The notes beneath the pieces were generated by a model, which did no database searches, had not been told where the DNA came from, and worked only from the letters and a program-made list of their open reading frames with translations. A stretch of DNA of 64,000 nucleotides, from assembly GCF_030348765.1 (NCBI RefSeq), contig NZ_JAUCEU010000007.1:3841501-3905500 (forward strand). The letters are read 5' to 3'. This DNA is from Neobacillus sp. CF12 (GTDB lineage Bacteria > Bacillota > Bacilli > Bacillales > Cytobacillaceae). Shown here in pieces: positions 41,507 to 51,028 of this stretch (its first letter is position 1; every line of letters starts with the position of its first letter). A program made the translations under genes and the position numbers.

Positions 41507-43171
41507 TTACTCTTCCCCTACATCTGCCCATTTATATTCGTATGTTGCACCAAATGGGTTCACGAATACACCTTGGACTTTTGGAGAGATTAATTGTGCT
41601 CTAGAAGCTTGGTAAACTGGGGCAATCACAGCATCTTCAAATAGCACTTTTTCGGCCTCTAAGAAGTTGTTGTAACGAGCTACATTATCTGTAGCAAATT
41701 TTGTAGCTGTTTCACTAACCAATCTGTCATATTCCGTACTTGAATATCCAGTCATATTGTTCCCGCCATCTGTAATCCACAAGTTCATGTAAGTAAATGG
41801 ATCAAGGAAGTCTGGGCCCCATCTCGTAAGCTGAAGTTGATAATCCATATTTGAATCTAATTCAAGACGTTGCTTTTTTGGAATTTGTTTAATATTGATC
41901 TTTAATCCTTCTAAATTCGTTGAAAGTTGGTTTGCAACGTATTCAACTAAGTTTTTAGTTGTCTTGTCATCATCTGCAAGGAACTCGAGTTCAACGGAGT
42001 CAGTACCTAACTCTTCCAATCCCTTTGCCCAGAATTCTTTTGCTTTCTCAAGGTCATACGTGACAAGATCTCCACTTACTTTTCGGAAATCCTCACCTGT
42101 TTCAGGCATAGGTGTAAAGTCTTTCGGAACCAATCCGTTTGCTGCGATGGATCCGTTGTTTAAAATCTCTCCTACTAACGCTTCCTTGTCAAAAGCTCTG
42201 CTAAGTGCAGCACGAATATTTTTATTTGCTAATGCTTCTGATTTTGTTTGATTAAACTTTAAGAAATAAACAAATGTATCTGCGGAAACCACATAATCGT
42301 CACTTGTAGAATACTGGTCAACTAGATCGGATGTTAGATCCATTCGGTGAACCGTACCTTCTTCATATAAATCAAGAGCAGTTTGTGGATCTTTTACTAC
42401 CTTGAAAGTCAGTTTATCCATTTTCACAGTTTTTGTATCCCAATAATCTTTATTCTTTACTAGTTCCCATGTATCACCTGTACTTGACCAATTGTTCATA
42501 GTGTAAGGACCATTCGCTAATAAATTCTCAGAACTTGTGGCAAAACTATCGCCCTTTTCCTCCACAAACTTCTTGTTTAATGGCAAGAAGGTTCCAAATG
42601 TTGTTAATGTTTCAAAGTATGGTGTCGGATTTTCTAATTCAACTACAAGAGTATAATCGCCATCAGCTTTGACTCCTAATTGATCAACAGCTGCTTCACC
42701 TTTGTTTATAGCAGCAGCATTTTTAATTACTCCACTCATCATGTATGGGCCATATTCAGATGCTGTAGCTGGATCAACGGCACGCTGCCATGAATAGACA
42801 AAGTCATGAGCGGTTACCGGATCACCATTTGACCATTTTGCGTCCTCTCTTAATGTAAAGGTCCATGTAAGACCATCGTCACTTACTTTATGCTCGGTAG
42901 CAATCCCAGGAGATGGTTGTGTTTTTTCATCTAATCGATATAAACCTTCCATTGTTGCAGCTAAATAGATGAAAGAAGACTCATCTGTAGCTAAAGATGG
43001 ATCCATTGACGGAATCGCTTCTGGGTTTAGAAAATTAAGTACCTTTTCTTCTTTTTCCTCTTCTTTTGCATTTGTACCTGCAGATTCCTTTGACTCATCA
43101 CCAGAACAGGCAGCAAGTAGGCTTAGCAGCAATCCAAATGTTAAAAGCAATAACCAATGTTTGACCTTCAT
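41507..43171 (-). CDS. Oligopeptide ABC transporter substrate-binding lipoprotein (OppA paralogue 1)
   Basis: 554 residues with lipoprotein signal (LLSLLAACSG) and the SBP family 5 fold: FLNPEAIPSMDPSLATDESS, LREDAKWSNGDPVTAHDFVYSW, RWGPDFLDPFTYMNLW. AGGGGG precedes the ATG. It is alone on the minus strand, without permease genes, about 3 kb from a second very similar oppA that heads a full operon on the other strand. It may feed that transporter with a different peptide range. Confidence 0.92.
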   Translation of the reverse strand: MKVKHWLLLLTFGLLLSLLAACSGDESKESAGTNAKEEEKEEKVLNFLNPEAIPSMDPSLATDESSFIYLAATMEGLYRLDEKTQPSPGIATEHKVSDDGLTWTFTLREDAKWSNGDPVTAHDFVYSWQRAVDPATASEYGPYMMSGVIKNAAAINKGEAAVDQLGVKADGDYTLVVELENPTPYFETLTTFGTFLPLNKKFVEEKGDSFATSSENLLANGPYTMNNWSSTGDTWELVKNKDYWDTKTVKMDKLTFKVVKDPQTALDLYEEGTVHRMDLTSDLVDQYSTSDDYVVSADTFVYFLKFNQTKSEALANKNIRAALSRAFDKEALVGEILNNGSIAANGLVPKDFTPMPETGEDFRKVSGDLVTYDLEKAKEFWAKGLEELGTDSVELEFLADDDKTTKNLVEYVANQLSTNLEGLKINIKQIPKKQRLELDSNMDYQLQLTRWGPDFLDPFTYMNLWITDGGNNMTGYSSTEYDRLVSETATKFATDNVARYNNFLEAEKVLFEDAVIAPVYQASRAQLISPKVQGVFVNPFGATYEYKWADVGEE

Positions 43172-43327
43172 TCGTTTTTACCCCCTAAGTGAAATTTAAT
43201 TCTGAATATTATATATCTACTGAAAATTAAGACTCTAAGATTGATTATACGCATCAACTAGATTGCTTGTAAAGTATTGTTGGATAATTTAGGGGGTAAA
43301 TTATTTAACCTAGATTAGTAGTAAAAC

Positions 43328-43356
43328 AAAAAAAGTCCTGAAACCAGGACTTTTTT
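43328..43356 (-). terminator. Terminator after the cupredoxin gene
   Basis: AAAAAGTCCTG/CAGGACTTTTT hairpin with poly-T on the minus strand. Confidence 0.9.
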
Positions 43357-43359
43357 CTA

Positions 43360-43764
43360 TTAGTCTATAATTTTTAATGAAACTTTCATTGCTTCATGGT
43401 CATCGGTAGCTCCACAAATAGTAGAACAAAATAATTCATATTCGCCAGTCTTTTTTGCAGTAAATTCAGATGGTGTATCAGCTTTTAGTTCAATTTCTAG
43501 CTCTTCACTACTAATTGTATGCATTCCTTCTTCGTTCACTAAATTAAGTTTAACCTTCGTTCCTTTTTTGATAACCAGTTCTTTATCAGAAGAGAACTCC
43601 CAGTTAGTAGCTGTGATTGTAAATTCCTCTACATCGGATGCGGTTGTTGTGGTTTCAACTTCCTTTTCATCTTGTTTAGCAGTGGTTTCTTCATCTGTTC
43701 CTCCGCAAGCAGCTAAACCTACTATGATTGCACCCATTAAAAATAATAATCTGAACTTCTTCAT
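43360..43764 (-). CDS. Cupredoxin-like lipoprotein (CuA-like motif)
   Basis: 134 residues. Lipoprotein signal (IVGLAACGG), acidic linker, then a cupredoxin domain: FTITATNWEFSSDKELVIKKG, a candidate ligand HTISS, and FCSTICGATDDHEAMK. The C-x3-C...H-x2-M arrangement resembles the CuA site of cytochrome c oxidase subunit II, with two extra residues before the His. It is probably a surface copper-binding or electron-transfer protein. It stands alone with its own terminator. Confidence 0.8.
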   Translation of the reverse strand: MKKFRLLFLMGAIIVGLAACGGTDEETTAKQDEKEVETTTTASDVEEFTITATNWEFSSDKELVIKKGTKVKLNLVNEEGMHTISSEELEIELKADTPSEFTAKKTGEYELFCSTICGATDDHEAMKVSLKIID

Positions 43765-43827
43765 GTATATAGTCTCCTTCTCCTCTATGTTTTTACTATT
43801 TAAATTTAATGCATTAATACAAAAAAA

Positions 43828-43847
43828 TCCTTGACATAGGTCAAGGA
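43828..43847 (-). terminator. Terminator after the amidase gene
   Basis: TCCTTGAC/GTCAAGGA hairpin followed on the minus strand by a seven-T run. Confidence 0.8.
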
Positions 43848-43868
43848 AATGAATCGTTTTTATTAGAT

Positions 43869-44567
43869 CTATTGATCTGTTTCTAATAGTTCTTCTATCT
43901 TATCTGATATGAGGGGATAGAAGTTACTCTTAGCACTAGATGTAGAATTACCTCCGAAAAACCCGGTACCAGGACAGGATTTAACATTGTAGCTGGCAGT
44001 GGCATCCAAGACTCTTTCTTTTGTTTTTAAGTGCCACCAATGGTGATAGGTGATACTGTCTATCGAAGGTGTTAACCCAAATTTTATACACAGTAAAGCA
44101 TTGATATAAATGATTGTGTCCTTTTGTGCTTTTGTCATTACATCATGCCCGATATCGAAGTTGCCAATATGTTCGATGGCAATTCCGGCTGAATTAGCCT
44201 TAGGACCAATGGTACCTTCAGGGGCAATGTTAAAAGGTCTAGATACAGCTACTTTTCCATCTGGAAAGGTCGTTACATTTTGGGCAATATTCTTCCAGCC
44301 CATTGTTTTTTTATGATGGTTCTCCATACCAGTCAGCAATCGAAAATGGTTAGAACCATCAAAGTGAGTATATGAAGGGATCCAAGTATGATGTTGTTGG
44401 ATTAACCGTATTTCACGATTAACTTGAGTGTTAAATAACCAATCTTTAAATTCCTCCTTCGTCATAAGAATATGTTGTCCCTGAATTTCAGTTGCATGGA
44501 CTGGGGTTATTGACAAGAATATGATGCTGAAAATGACACCAATAACAAATATAAGGTTTTTTCTCAT
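43869..44567 (-). CDS. Secreted N-acetylmuramoyl-L-alanine amidase (Amidase_2/PGRP-like)
   Basis: 232 residues with signal peptide (IFSIIFLSITPVHAT), then an amidase_2-type domain. RLIQQHHTWIPSY carries the first zinc His, AGIAIEHIGNFD the middle motif, and TYHHWW plus SYNVKSCPG the last ligands. It cleaves the MurNAc-Ala bond of peptidoglycan. No separate cell-wall-binding repeats are present. It stands alone between two oppA genes, and may be involved in wall turnover or germination. Confidence 0.87.
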   Translation of the reverse strand: MRKNLIFVIGVIFSIIFLSITPVHATEIQGQHILMTKEEFKDWLFNTQVNREIRLIQQHHTWIPSYTHFDGSNHFRLLTGMENHHKKTMGWKNIAQNVTTFPDGKVAVSRPFNIAPEGTIGPKANSAGIAIEHIGNFDIGHDVMTKAQKDTIIYINALLCIKFGLTPSIDSITYHHWWHLKTKERVLDATASYNVKSCPGTGFFGGNSTSSAKSNFYPLISDKIEELLETDQ

Positions 44568-44716
44568 GATTAATTTCCTTTCAAGACTTTTATCTATAGT
44601 TTGCTTAACTTCGTGGAAAAAATTTAAATAATTTCCTCAACACTTTACTTCCGTTAAACGTTATCTAGTTGAAAAGGATAAAAATAAAAAAGGAAATTGA
44701 GAAGGAGGAAAAACCA

Positions 44717-44857
44717 GTGAACGTAAATATTCTCTTTTTCACCATTAGTATTAAAAAACGGGATGTCTCCCTTGAAGAAGCTATTCATAGAGAAATGGTT
44801 GAAAAAAGTATGCAGGAAAATAAGGAACGCTATATTCACTTTATAGGTAGGTACTAA
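44717..44857 (+). CDS. YrzI-family small protein
   Basis: 46-residue protein read from GTG 44717, eight bases after AAGGAGG (44702-44708). The LFFTISIKKRDVSLEEAIHREMVEKSMQ pattern matches the YrzI family of small Bacillus proteins, whose function is unknown. A longer in-frame ATG at 44669 lacks a ribosome binding site. It is single, with a shared terminator downstream. Confidence 0.75.
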   Translation: MNVNILFFTISIKKRDVSLEEAIHREMVEKSMQENKERYIHFIGRY

Positions 44858-44886
44858 TAGTAGGGTAAGATATTCGTGGCAAAACA

Positions 44887-44918
44887 AAAGAGACCGACAT
44901 GTAATTTTTGGTCTCTTT
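44887..44918. terminator. Terminator between yrzI-like and VOC genes
   Basis: AAAGAGACC/GGTCTCTTT stem with T-rich flanks on both strands; convergent genes. Confidence 0.8.
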
Positions 44919-44926
44919 GAATACTT

Positions 44927-45304
44927 CTACACTTCGAATTCACTCATTAATGCAAGGGTATTATCTTCACTGTCTTTAAAAAACGCCATCCATGTTTCAG
45001 TTTGTCCCATTTTTGCAATAAGGTGTGGTTCATCAATAAATGTAACATCTTTATTTAGTAAATCCCCATATGCCTCGTTAATATCTCTAACTTGAAAATA
45101 AATAATCGAACTAGGATGAGAAAATTCTTCTTTTTCAGGAACGCTTAGTAATAGACGCAGACCGTTACATTCAAAGAATGCTAAAACGTTTGTAGTAAAC
45201 AAAAGAGGAAGTTCGAGTTTTTCTTTATAAAAATGTACAGCCTGATCTAAATTTTTAACTGGAACGGCAATTTGACCAACCTTTTGAATTAGGTTCTTTC
45301 CCAT
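44927..45304 (-). CDS. VOC (glyoxalase/bleomycin resistance) family protein
   Basis: 125 residues forming a single vicinal-oxygen-chelate unit: QIAVPVKNLDQAVHFYKEKL, FFECNGLRLLLSVP, IIYFQVRDINEAY, MAFFKDSEDNTLALMSE. Metal-ligand candidates (E in FFE, E in the last strand) are present, but the substrate cannot be assigned. A strong GGGGGG site precedes the ATG. The DUF3899 gene ends 15 bases upstream, so they may be cotranscribed. Confidence 0.88.
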   Translation of the reverse strand: MGKNLIQKVGQIAVPVKNLDQAVHFYKEKLELPLLFTTNVLAFFECNGLRLLLSVPEKEEFSHPSSIIYFQVRDINEAYGDLLNKDVTFIDEPHLIAKMGQTETWMAFFKDSEDNTLALMSEFEV

Positions 45305-45318
45305 TAATAGATCCCCCC

Positions 45319-45684
45319 TTAAATTGTATAGTAAAGGAAAAGTAGGATAATTAGTAGCACTAATAAGGAGATAGCTTGGAATTTAAAACGTTGATAGTGT
45401 AAAGCGTTAAATTTTTCAGAAGGCAGTGGTTTATCACGCCACTCTTCAAGATGGTCATCTCTTTTAAACATGATGCTATTGAATCTTCTGAACCCGAAGG
45501 TAACTCCGTCAAAAAATCCACCTTTAATCGTGTACATAAGTAATACGGTAATTAGATAAATAATGGAAAGATAGAATAATGAGTTTATAAAGTTCAGGAG
45601 ATTATAGTTCGATGAGAAAATAAAAAAGATCAAAAGAGTTAATAAAAGATTGAGTAAAAAAAGCTTCCATTTATTTTTAAACAT
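45319..45684 (-). CDS. DUF3899 small membrane protein
   Basis: 121 residues with three hydrophobic segments (LFLLNLLLTLLIFFIFS, LFYLSIIYLITVLLMYTI, ISLLVLLIILLFLYY) and a conserved cytoplasmic loop GGFFDGVTFGFRRF, typical of DUF3899. Function is unknown. It is probably cotranscribed with the VOC gene. Confidence 0.8.
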   Translation of the reverse strand: MFKNKWKLFLLNLLLTLLIFFIFSSNYNLLNFINSLFYLSIIYLITVLLMYTIKGGFFDGVTFGFRRFNSIMFKRDDHLEEWRDKPLPSEKFNALHYQRFKFQAISLLVLLIILLFLYYTI

Positions 45685-46029
45685 TTGCTTTCACCTGATC
45701 TTCATAATATTATTTTAATCATGTAAAGAATGTAAAGAAGAATAAAGGTATTTTAACCTAATACGCTTTGAAAGTATACTTTATCCGTTTTTTTCTATTA
45801 AAAAAAGAAAGCGCATTCCTATATTGAAATAAATTTTTACCAGTTTATAATCGAAAAAGCATTGATATATCAACTGTAATGTTGTTGTAATCTATAATGA
45901 TATAATAATTTTTTGACTCTTTTATATATTTAGTCTTTACAAGAGTAGCAGAAAAATAGTATGATTTCCTTAGCTTCTTTTTTAAGAGCGAATTTACAGA
46001 AAAATAAAACAATAGGAGGTCATTTTTTT
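45685..46029. other. AT-rich region upstream of the opp operon
   Basis: About 345 bases, no gene. Several TATAAT-like hexamers lie at about 45890-45910, and TTGACT occurs near 45914; I cannot decide which promoter is used. AGGAGGT at 46015-46021 is the oppA ribosome binding site. Confidence 0.5.
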
Positions 46030-47697
46030 ATGAAGAAGAAATACGCATGGCTTTTAGCTCTAAGCCTAGTGCTAAGCATGTTTTTAGCTGCTTGCTCAGG
46101 CAACAAAGAAACAGCTGATGATGATAAAAAACCAGCTGATGATGCACCAGAAGTTGAACAAGTATTACACTTTATTAACGGGGATACAATCCCTTCAATG
46201 GACCCTGGTATGGTAACAGATGAATACGGTATCCAATTCACGGCTGCTATTATGGAAGGTTTATACCGTCTTGATGAAAGCGGAAAACCAACTGAAGGTA
46301 TTGCTACTAAGCACGAAGTAAGTGAAGACGGTAAAACTTGGACATTCACTTTACGTGAAGATGCAAAATGGGAAAATGGTGAGCCTGTAACAGCTAACGA
46401 CTTCGTATTTTCTTGGCGTCGTGCAGTAGACCCAAATCAAGGATCTGAATATGGTCCATACATGATGGGCGGCGTTATCAAAAACGCAACTGCTGTAAAT
46501 AAAGGTGAAGTTCCAGTTGATCAATTAGGTGTTAAAGCTGATGGTGATTACAAACTAGTTGTTGAACTTGAAAATCCAACTCCTTATTTTGAATCTTTAA
46601 CAACCTTCCCAACTTTCTTCCCATTAAATGAGAAGTTTGTAACGGAAAAAGGTGGCACATATGCAACTAGCGCTGATACATTATTATCTAACGGACCATT
46701 CAAGTTCTCTTCTTGGACTTCTACTGCTCAAAAGTGGGAATTAGTTAAGAACGAAACTTACTGGGATGCAAAAACTGTTAAGTTAGAAAAAATGACTTAC
46801 GTTGTAGTAAAAGAACCACAAGTTGGGGTTGACTTGTATGAAAAAGGTGAAGTTGACCGTGCAGGTTTATCTTCTGACTTAGTTGACCAATACGCAACTC
46901 ATGATGATTACACAGTAGAACCTGATAATTCAGTATTCTATATTAAGATGAACCAAACAAGAAACCCAGCTCTTAAGAACGTAAACGTACGTAATGCAAT
47001 TGCTAGAGCATTTGATAAGCAAGCATTAGTAGATGAAATCTTAAACAACGGTTCTATCGTTGCTAACGGTTTAGTACCAAAAGATTTCGTTCCAACTCCA
47101 GATGGAAAAGACTTCCGTGAAGTAAGCGGAGATCTAATGAAATATGATGTTGAAAAAGCGAAAGAATTCTGGGAAAAAGGTTTAGCTGAATTAGGAACTA
47201 AAGAAGTTACTATCGAATTACTTGGTGGAGACGCTGAAGTATCTAAGATGATGAACCAATATCTTGCAAACCAATTGTCAACAAATCTTCCTGGTTTAAA
47301 AGTTACTTTAAAAGAAGTACCATTTGAGCAACGTCTAGAATTAGATACTGCTATGGATTATGACATGCAATTTGCTGGATGGGGACCTGACTTCCTTGAT
47401 CCATATACCTTCATGAACCTATGGTTAACTGATGGTGGAAACAACCAAATGGGCTATTCTAACCCAGAATATGATAAGTTAATAAACGAAACTGCAACAA
47501 CTAAAGCAACAGATCAAGAAGCACGTTTTGACAACTTCTTAAAAGCTGAAAAGATTCTTTTTGAAGATGCAGCAATTGCTCCTGTATATCAAAGAGCTGG
47601 TGCTCTATTAGTTTCTCCGAAAATTCAAGGTGTGTTTACAAACCAATTCGGAGCAACTTACGAGTACAAATGGGCTAACGTTGGTGCTGAAGAATAA
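46030..47697 (+). CDS. oppA: Oligopeptide ABC transporter substrate-binding lipoprotein OppA
   Basis: 555-residue SBP family 5 lipoprotein (signal with LSMFLAACSG), heading the oppABCDF operon. Motifs include FINGDTIPSMDPGMVTDEYG, LREDAKWENGEPVTANDF and GWGPDFLDPYTFMNLW. ATG 46030 follows AGGAGG; an upstream in-frame ATG at 45961 lacks one. It resembles the divergent paralogue at 41507 throughout. The hairpin after it probably gives higher oppA than oppBCDF expression. Confidence 0.95.
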   Translation: MKKKYAWLLALSLVLSMFLAACSGNKETADDDKKPADDAPEVEQVLHFINGDTIPSMDPGMVTDEYGIQFTAAIMEGLYRLDESGKPTEGIATKHEVSEDGKTWTFTLREDAKWENGEPVTANDFVFSWRRAVDPNQGSEYGPYMMGGVIKNATAVNKGEVPVDQLGVKADGDYKLVVELENPTPYFESLTTFPTFFPLNEKFVTEKGGTYATSADTLLSNGPFKFSSWTSTAQKWELVKNETYWDAKTVKLEKMTYVVVKEPQVGVDLYEKGEVDRAGLSSDLVDQYATHDDYTVEPDNSVFYIKMNQTRNPALKNVNVRNAIARAFDKQALVDEILNNGSIVANGLVPKDFVPTPDGKDFREVSGDLMKYDVEKAKEFWEKGLAELGTKEVTIELLGGDAEVSKMMNQYLANQLSTNLPGLKVTLKEVPFEQRLELDTAMDYDMQFAGWGPDFLDPYTFMNLWLTDGGNNQMGYSNPEYDKLINETATTKATDQEARFDNFLKAEKILFEDAAIAPVYQRAGALLVSPKIQGVFTNQFGATYEYKWANVGAEE

Positions 47698-47742
47698 TTA
47701 TTAGTAATTTAATAGTGTAAAATATGCTATTATGAAAAATTG

Positions 47743-47775
47743 AAGGGAGTGTATGCATTAGGCATATACTCTCTT
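47743..47775 (+). terminator. Attenuating hairpin between oppA and oppB
   Basis: AAGGGAGTGTATGC/GCATATACTCTCTT stem with a short loop and weak T tract. Its position suggests partial termination, reducing permease/ATPase expression relative to OppA. Confidence 0.7.
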
Positions 47776-47868
47776 TCTTGCCTTTGGAACCGAATATTCC
47801 GATTATAACAAAAATTTATAATCGCAACGATATAACATATAATAAAGAGAAATTTAGGAGGTGCAAAA

Positions 47869-48798
47869 ATGACTCGATATTTACTCCGTCGCGTATGGTA
47901 TATGTTTTTAACATTATTTATTATCGCTACTGCTTCGTTCTTTCTTATGAAAATTTTGCCGGGAAGCCCGTTAAACGCAGAAGATAAACTGAGTGAAGAA
48001 CAAAAAGAAATTATCTTAGAAAAGTATGGATTGAATGATCCAGTGCCGGTTCAGTATGCAAAGTATCTTGGAGGACTTGTACAAGGAGACTTGGGGGTAT
48101 CATTTAAATTTGATAATACTCCTGTAACTACAATCTTAATAGACAGAATCGGGCCATCTGCACTATTGGGTTTCCAAGCCTTAATATTGGGTTCTGTTAT
48201 AGGGATAATCCTTGGATTAATGGCATCTATCTTCCGTAATAGTCCAATTGATTTTTCATCAACGATTATTGCAGTTTTAGGTACATCGATACCATCATTT
48301 GTATTTGCTGGTTTATTGCAATATGTTTTTGCCGTAAAATTAGGTTGGTTCCCGGTTGCACTTTGGGGAGAATTCGAACATACGATCCTGCCAACGATAG
48401 CTTTGGCTATTCACCCAATGGCAACTGCTGCACGTTTTACAAGAACAGAAATGGTAGAAGTGTTACACTCCAACTACATCATTACAGCTCGTGCTAAAGG
48501 TGTAGCGGAGTCTGGAATTATCTTAAAACATGGTTTGCGTAATGCACTCATTCCGTTAATTACCGTTTTAGGCCCAATGGCAGTTGGTTTAATGACTGGA
48601 TCAATGGTTATTGAACAAATCTTTGCTATTCCAGGAATTGGTGAACAATTCGTTACGTCTGTTATGGTAAATGATTATCCAACAATTATGGGTACAACAT
48701 TATTGTTTGCATTTGGTTTTATCTTGATTATTTTAATCATTGACCTCCTATACGGATTGATCGATCCTAGAATAAGACTAGCAGGAGGAAGTAAATAA
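47869..48798 (+). CDS. oppB: Oligopeptide permease subunit OppB
   Basis: 309-residue inner-membrane subunit with six membrane segments and the EAA loop (RAKGVAESGIILKHGLRNALIP). The N-terminus MTRYLLRRVWYMFLTLFII is characteristic. AGGAGGTG precedes the ATG. It dimerises with OppC. Confidence 0.95.
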   Translation: MTRYLLRRVWYMFLTLFIIATASFFLMKILPGSPLNAEDKLSEEQKEIILEKYGLNDPVPVQYAKYLGGLVQGDLGVSFKFDNTPVTTILIDRIGPSALLGFQALILGSVIGIILGLMASIFRNSPIDFSSTIIAVLGTSIPSFVFAGLLQYVFAVKLGWFPVALWGEFEHTILPTIALAIHPMATAARFTRTEMVEVLHSNYIITARAKGVAESGIILKHGLRNALIPLITVLGPMAVGLMTGSMVIEQIFAIPGIGEQFVTSVMVNDYPTIMGTTLLFAFGFILIILIIDLLYGLIDPRIRLAGGSK

Positions 48799-49953
48799 AT
48801 GGATAAGAATAACTTAAATAAAATACCAAAAGATTTATTTGTTCCTCTTGTTCGTAAAGAGGATACGAGTGAAAAAATATCAGCTCCAAGCAGAACGTTT
48901 ATGCAGGATGCTAGAAGAACACTATTAGGTAATAAACCTGCTGTATTCAGCTTGTTCCTTATCCTATTGATTATTATTATGAGTATCGTTGGTCCATGGA
49001 TGAACGACTTCGGTTCTGATGATCAGGATCTAAAGAGGGCAAAAATGCCTCCTCGTATACCCGTATTAGAAAATGTTTCATGGCTTGGTTTTGATGGTAC
49101 ATTAACAGCAAATTTTGAAGGAACAAATGTTCAGCAGGCTACGAACAAAGCCAATGCAAGATTTGATAATAAAAAAGAATTCATTGATATCGAAGTAATT
49201 AATAAAGGCGACGGTACCAGAAATTCTGCTGAAGTTAAAGCAACGTACCATATCTATGAAGCCAAAGATATGAAAGACACTTATTTTTGGTTTGGAAGCG
49301 ATGCCTTAGGTCGTGACCAATGGACAAGACTATGGGAAGGTACACGAGTATCGTTAATCATTGCTTTTGTAGCCGCATTATTAGACCTTGTCATTGGTGT
49401 TTCTTATGGTGGGATTTCAGCATTTTATGGTGGAAAAGTCGATAATATCATGCAGCGGATTGCTGAGATTTTAGTTGGTATTCCTAACTTGGTCATTATT
49501 CTCTTAATGATGCTTGTCCTTAAGCCTGGAATTATCTCGATTGTTATTGCGTTAACGATAACAGGCTGGATTGGTATGTCCCGAATTGTCCGTGGTGAAG
49601 TGTTAAAGCTTAAAAACCAAGAGTTTGTTTTAGCTTCAAGAACATTAGGTACTTCTAATGGCACCATCATTAGAAAACACTTGGTTCCAAATATCAGTGG
49701 TATTATCATTATTAACACGATGTTTTCAGTTCCAGGAGCAATCTTTTTTGAAGCATTCTTAAGCTTTATCGGATTAGGTATTGTTCCTCCAGATGCTTCA
49801 CTCGGTTCTTTAATTGACCTTGGGTTTGATAACCTCAGACTTTATCCATACATGCTTGTGTTCCCGGCAATTGTAATCTCTGTGCTTATGATTGCATTTA
49901 ATATTGTCGGTGATGGTTTAAGAGATGCATTTGATCCGAAGATGCATAAATAA
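48799..49953 (+). CDS. oppC: Oligopeptide permease subunit OppC
   Basis: 384 residues, longer than the usual ~300. A soluble insertion lies between the first membrane helix (VFSLFLILLIIIMSIVGPW) and the core (about residues 75-165). The EAA loop ASRTLGTSNGTIIRKHLVPN is intact. The start codon follows the oppB stop immediately, with AGGAGG inside oppB. Confidence 0.95.
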   Translation: MDKNNLNKIPKDLFVPLVRKEDTSEKISAPSRTFMQDARRTLLGNKPAVFSLFLILLIIIMSIVGPWMNDFGSDDQDLKRAKMPPRIPVLENVSWLGFDGTLTANFEGTNVQQATNKANARFDNKKEFIDIEVINKGDGTRNSAEVKATYHIYEAKDMKDTYFWFGSDALGRDQWTRLWEGTRVSLIIAFVAALLDLVIGVSYGGISAFYGGKVDNIMQRIAEILVGIPNLVIILLMMLVLKPGIISIVIALTITGWIGMSRIVRGEVLKLKNQEFVLASRTLGTSNGTIIRKHLVPNISGIIIINTMFSVPGAIFFEAFLSFIGLGIVPPDASLGSLIDLGFDNLRLYPYMLVFPAIVISVLMIAFNIVGDGLRDAFDPKMHK

Positions 49954-49972
49954 GAGGGTAGGTGTTTAATAA

Positions 49973-51028
49973 ATGAGTAAATTATTGGAAGTCAAGGATT
50001 TAAAAGTATCATTTAACACCTACAATGGTGAAGTGCATGCCGTACGGGGTGTTACCTTTGACTTAAATAAAGGTGAAACATTGGCAATCGTAGGTGAATC
50101 TGGTTCTGGTAAGTCAGTAACCTCTAATGCGATTATGAGACTTCTTCCTGAACCACATGGCTTTATTAAAGAAGGTCAAATCCTTCTTGAGGGAGTAGAT
50201 CTTGCTAAAAAAACGAGCAAGGAAATGCAAAAAATACGCGGAAAAGACATTTCTATGGTTTTCCAAGATCCAATGTCGTCTCTTAATCCGACAATGAAAA
50301 TTGGTAATCAGATTATGGAAGGTCTTATGAAGCATCAAAATATGAACAGACAAGAAGCTAGAAAAACAGCTCTTGAACTTTTATCACTTGTTGGTATTCC
50401 AAGACCGGATGTCCGTATTAATCAATATCCACACCAATTTTCAGGCGGTATGCGTCAGCGTGTTGTGGTAGCGATTGCATTGGCATGTAATCCAAAGATC
50501 TTAATTGCGGATGAACCGACGACAGCTCTTGACGTAACCATTCAGGCTCAAATTTTGGAATTAATGAAGAGCATTCAGCAGAAAACAGATAGCGCGATTA
50601 TTTTTATTACACATGATCTTGGTGTTGTTGCGAACGTGGCAGACCGTGTAGCGGTAATGTATGCGGGGAAAATTGTCGAAATTGGGACAGTAGATGATAT
50701 CTTCTACAACCCTAAGCATCCGTATACGTGGGGATTGATTGGCTCGATGCCTACATTGGATAGCACAGACGAAGAATTATTTGCTATTCCTGGCAGCCCG
50801 CCAGATATGCTTAACCCTCCTAAAGGGGATGCGTTTGCTCCAAGAAATCAATTCGCATTAGCTATCGATACAGAAATGGAACCGCCGATGTTTAAAGTAT
50901 CAGATACACATTATGCGGCAACATGGCTGTTACATGAAGATGCACCTAAAATTGAACCGCCTGCTGCTGTTAAGCACAGGATGCAAGGTTTTGCTCAAAC
51001 AGGTGCTAAGGGCGGTGACAAAAAGTGA
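49973..51028 (+). CDS. oppD: Oligopeptide transporter ATPase OppD
   Basis: 351 residues: Walker A GESGSGKSV, signature FSGGMRQRVVVAIAL, Walker B ILIADEPTTALD, H-loop ITHDLGV, and the OppD C-terminal oligopeptide-transporter domain (PYTWGLIGSMPTL). It energises import together with OppF. It overlaps oppF by 4 bp. Confidence 0.96.
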   Translation: MSKLLEVKDLKVSFNTYNGEVHAVRGVTFDLNKGETLAIVGESGSGKSVTSNAIMRLLPEPHGFIKEGQILLEGVDLAKKTSKEMQKIRGKDISMVFQDPMSSLNPTMKIGNQIMEGLMKHQNMNRQEARKTALELLSLVGIPRPDVRINQYPHQFSGGMRQRVVVAIALACNPKILIADEPTTALDVTIQAQILELMKSIQQKTDSAIIFITHDLGVVANVADRVAVMYAGKIVEIGTVDDIFYNPKHPYTWGLIGSMPTLDSTDEELFAIPGSPPDMLNPPKGDAFAPRNQFALAIDTEMEPPMFKVSDTHYAATWLLHEDAPKIEPPAAVKHRMQGFAQTGAKGGDKK

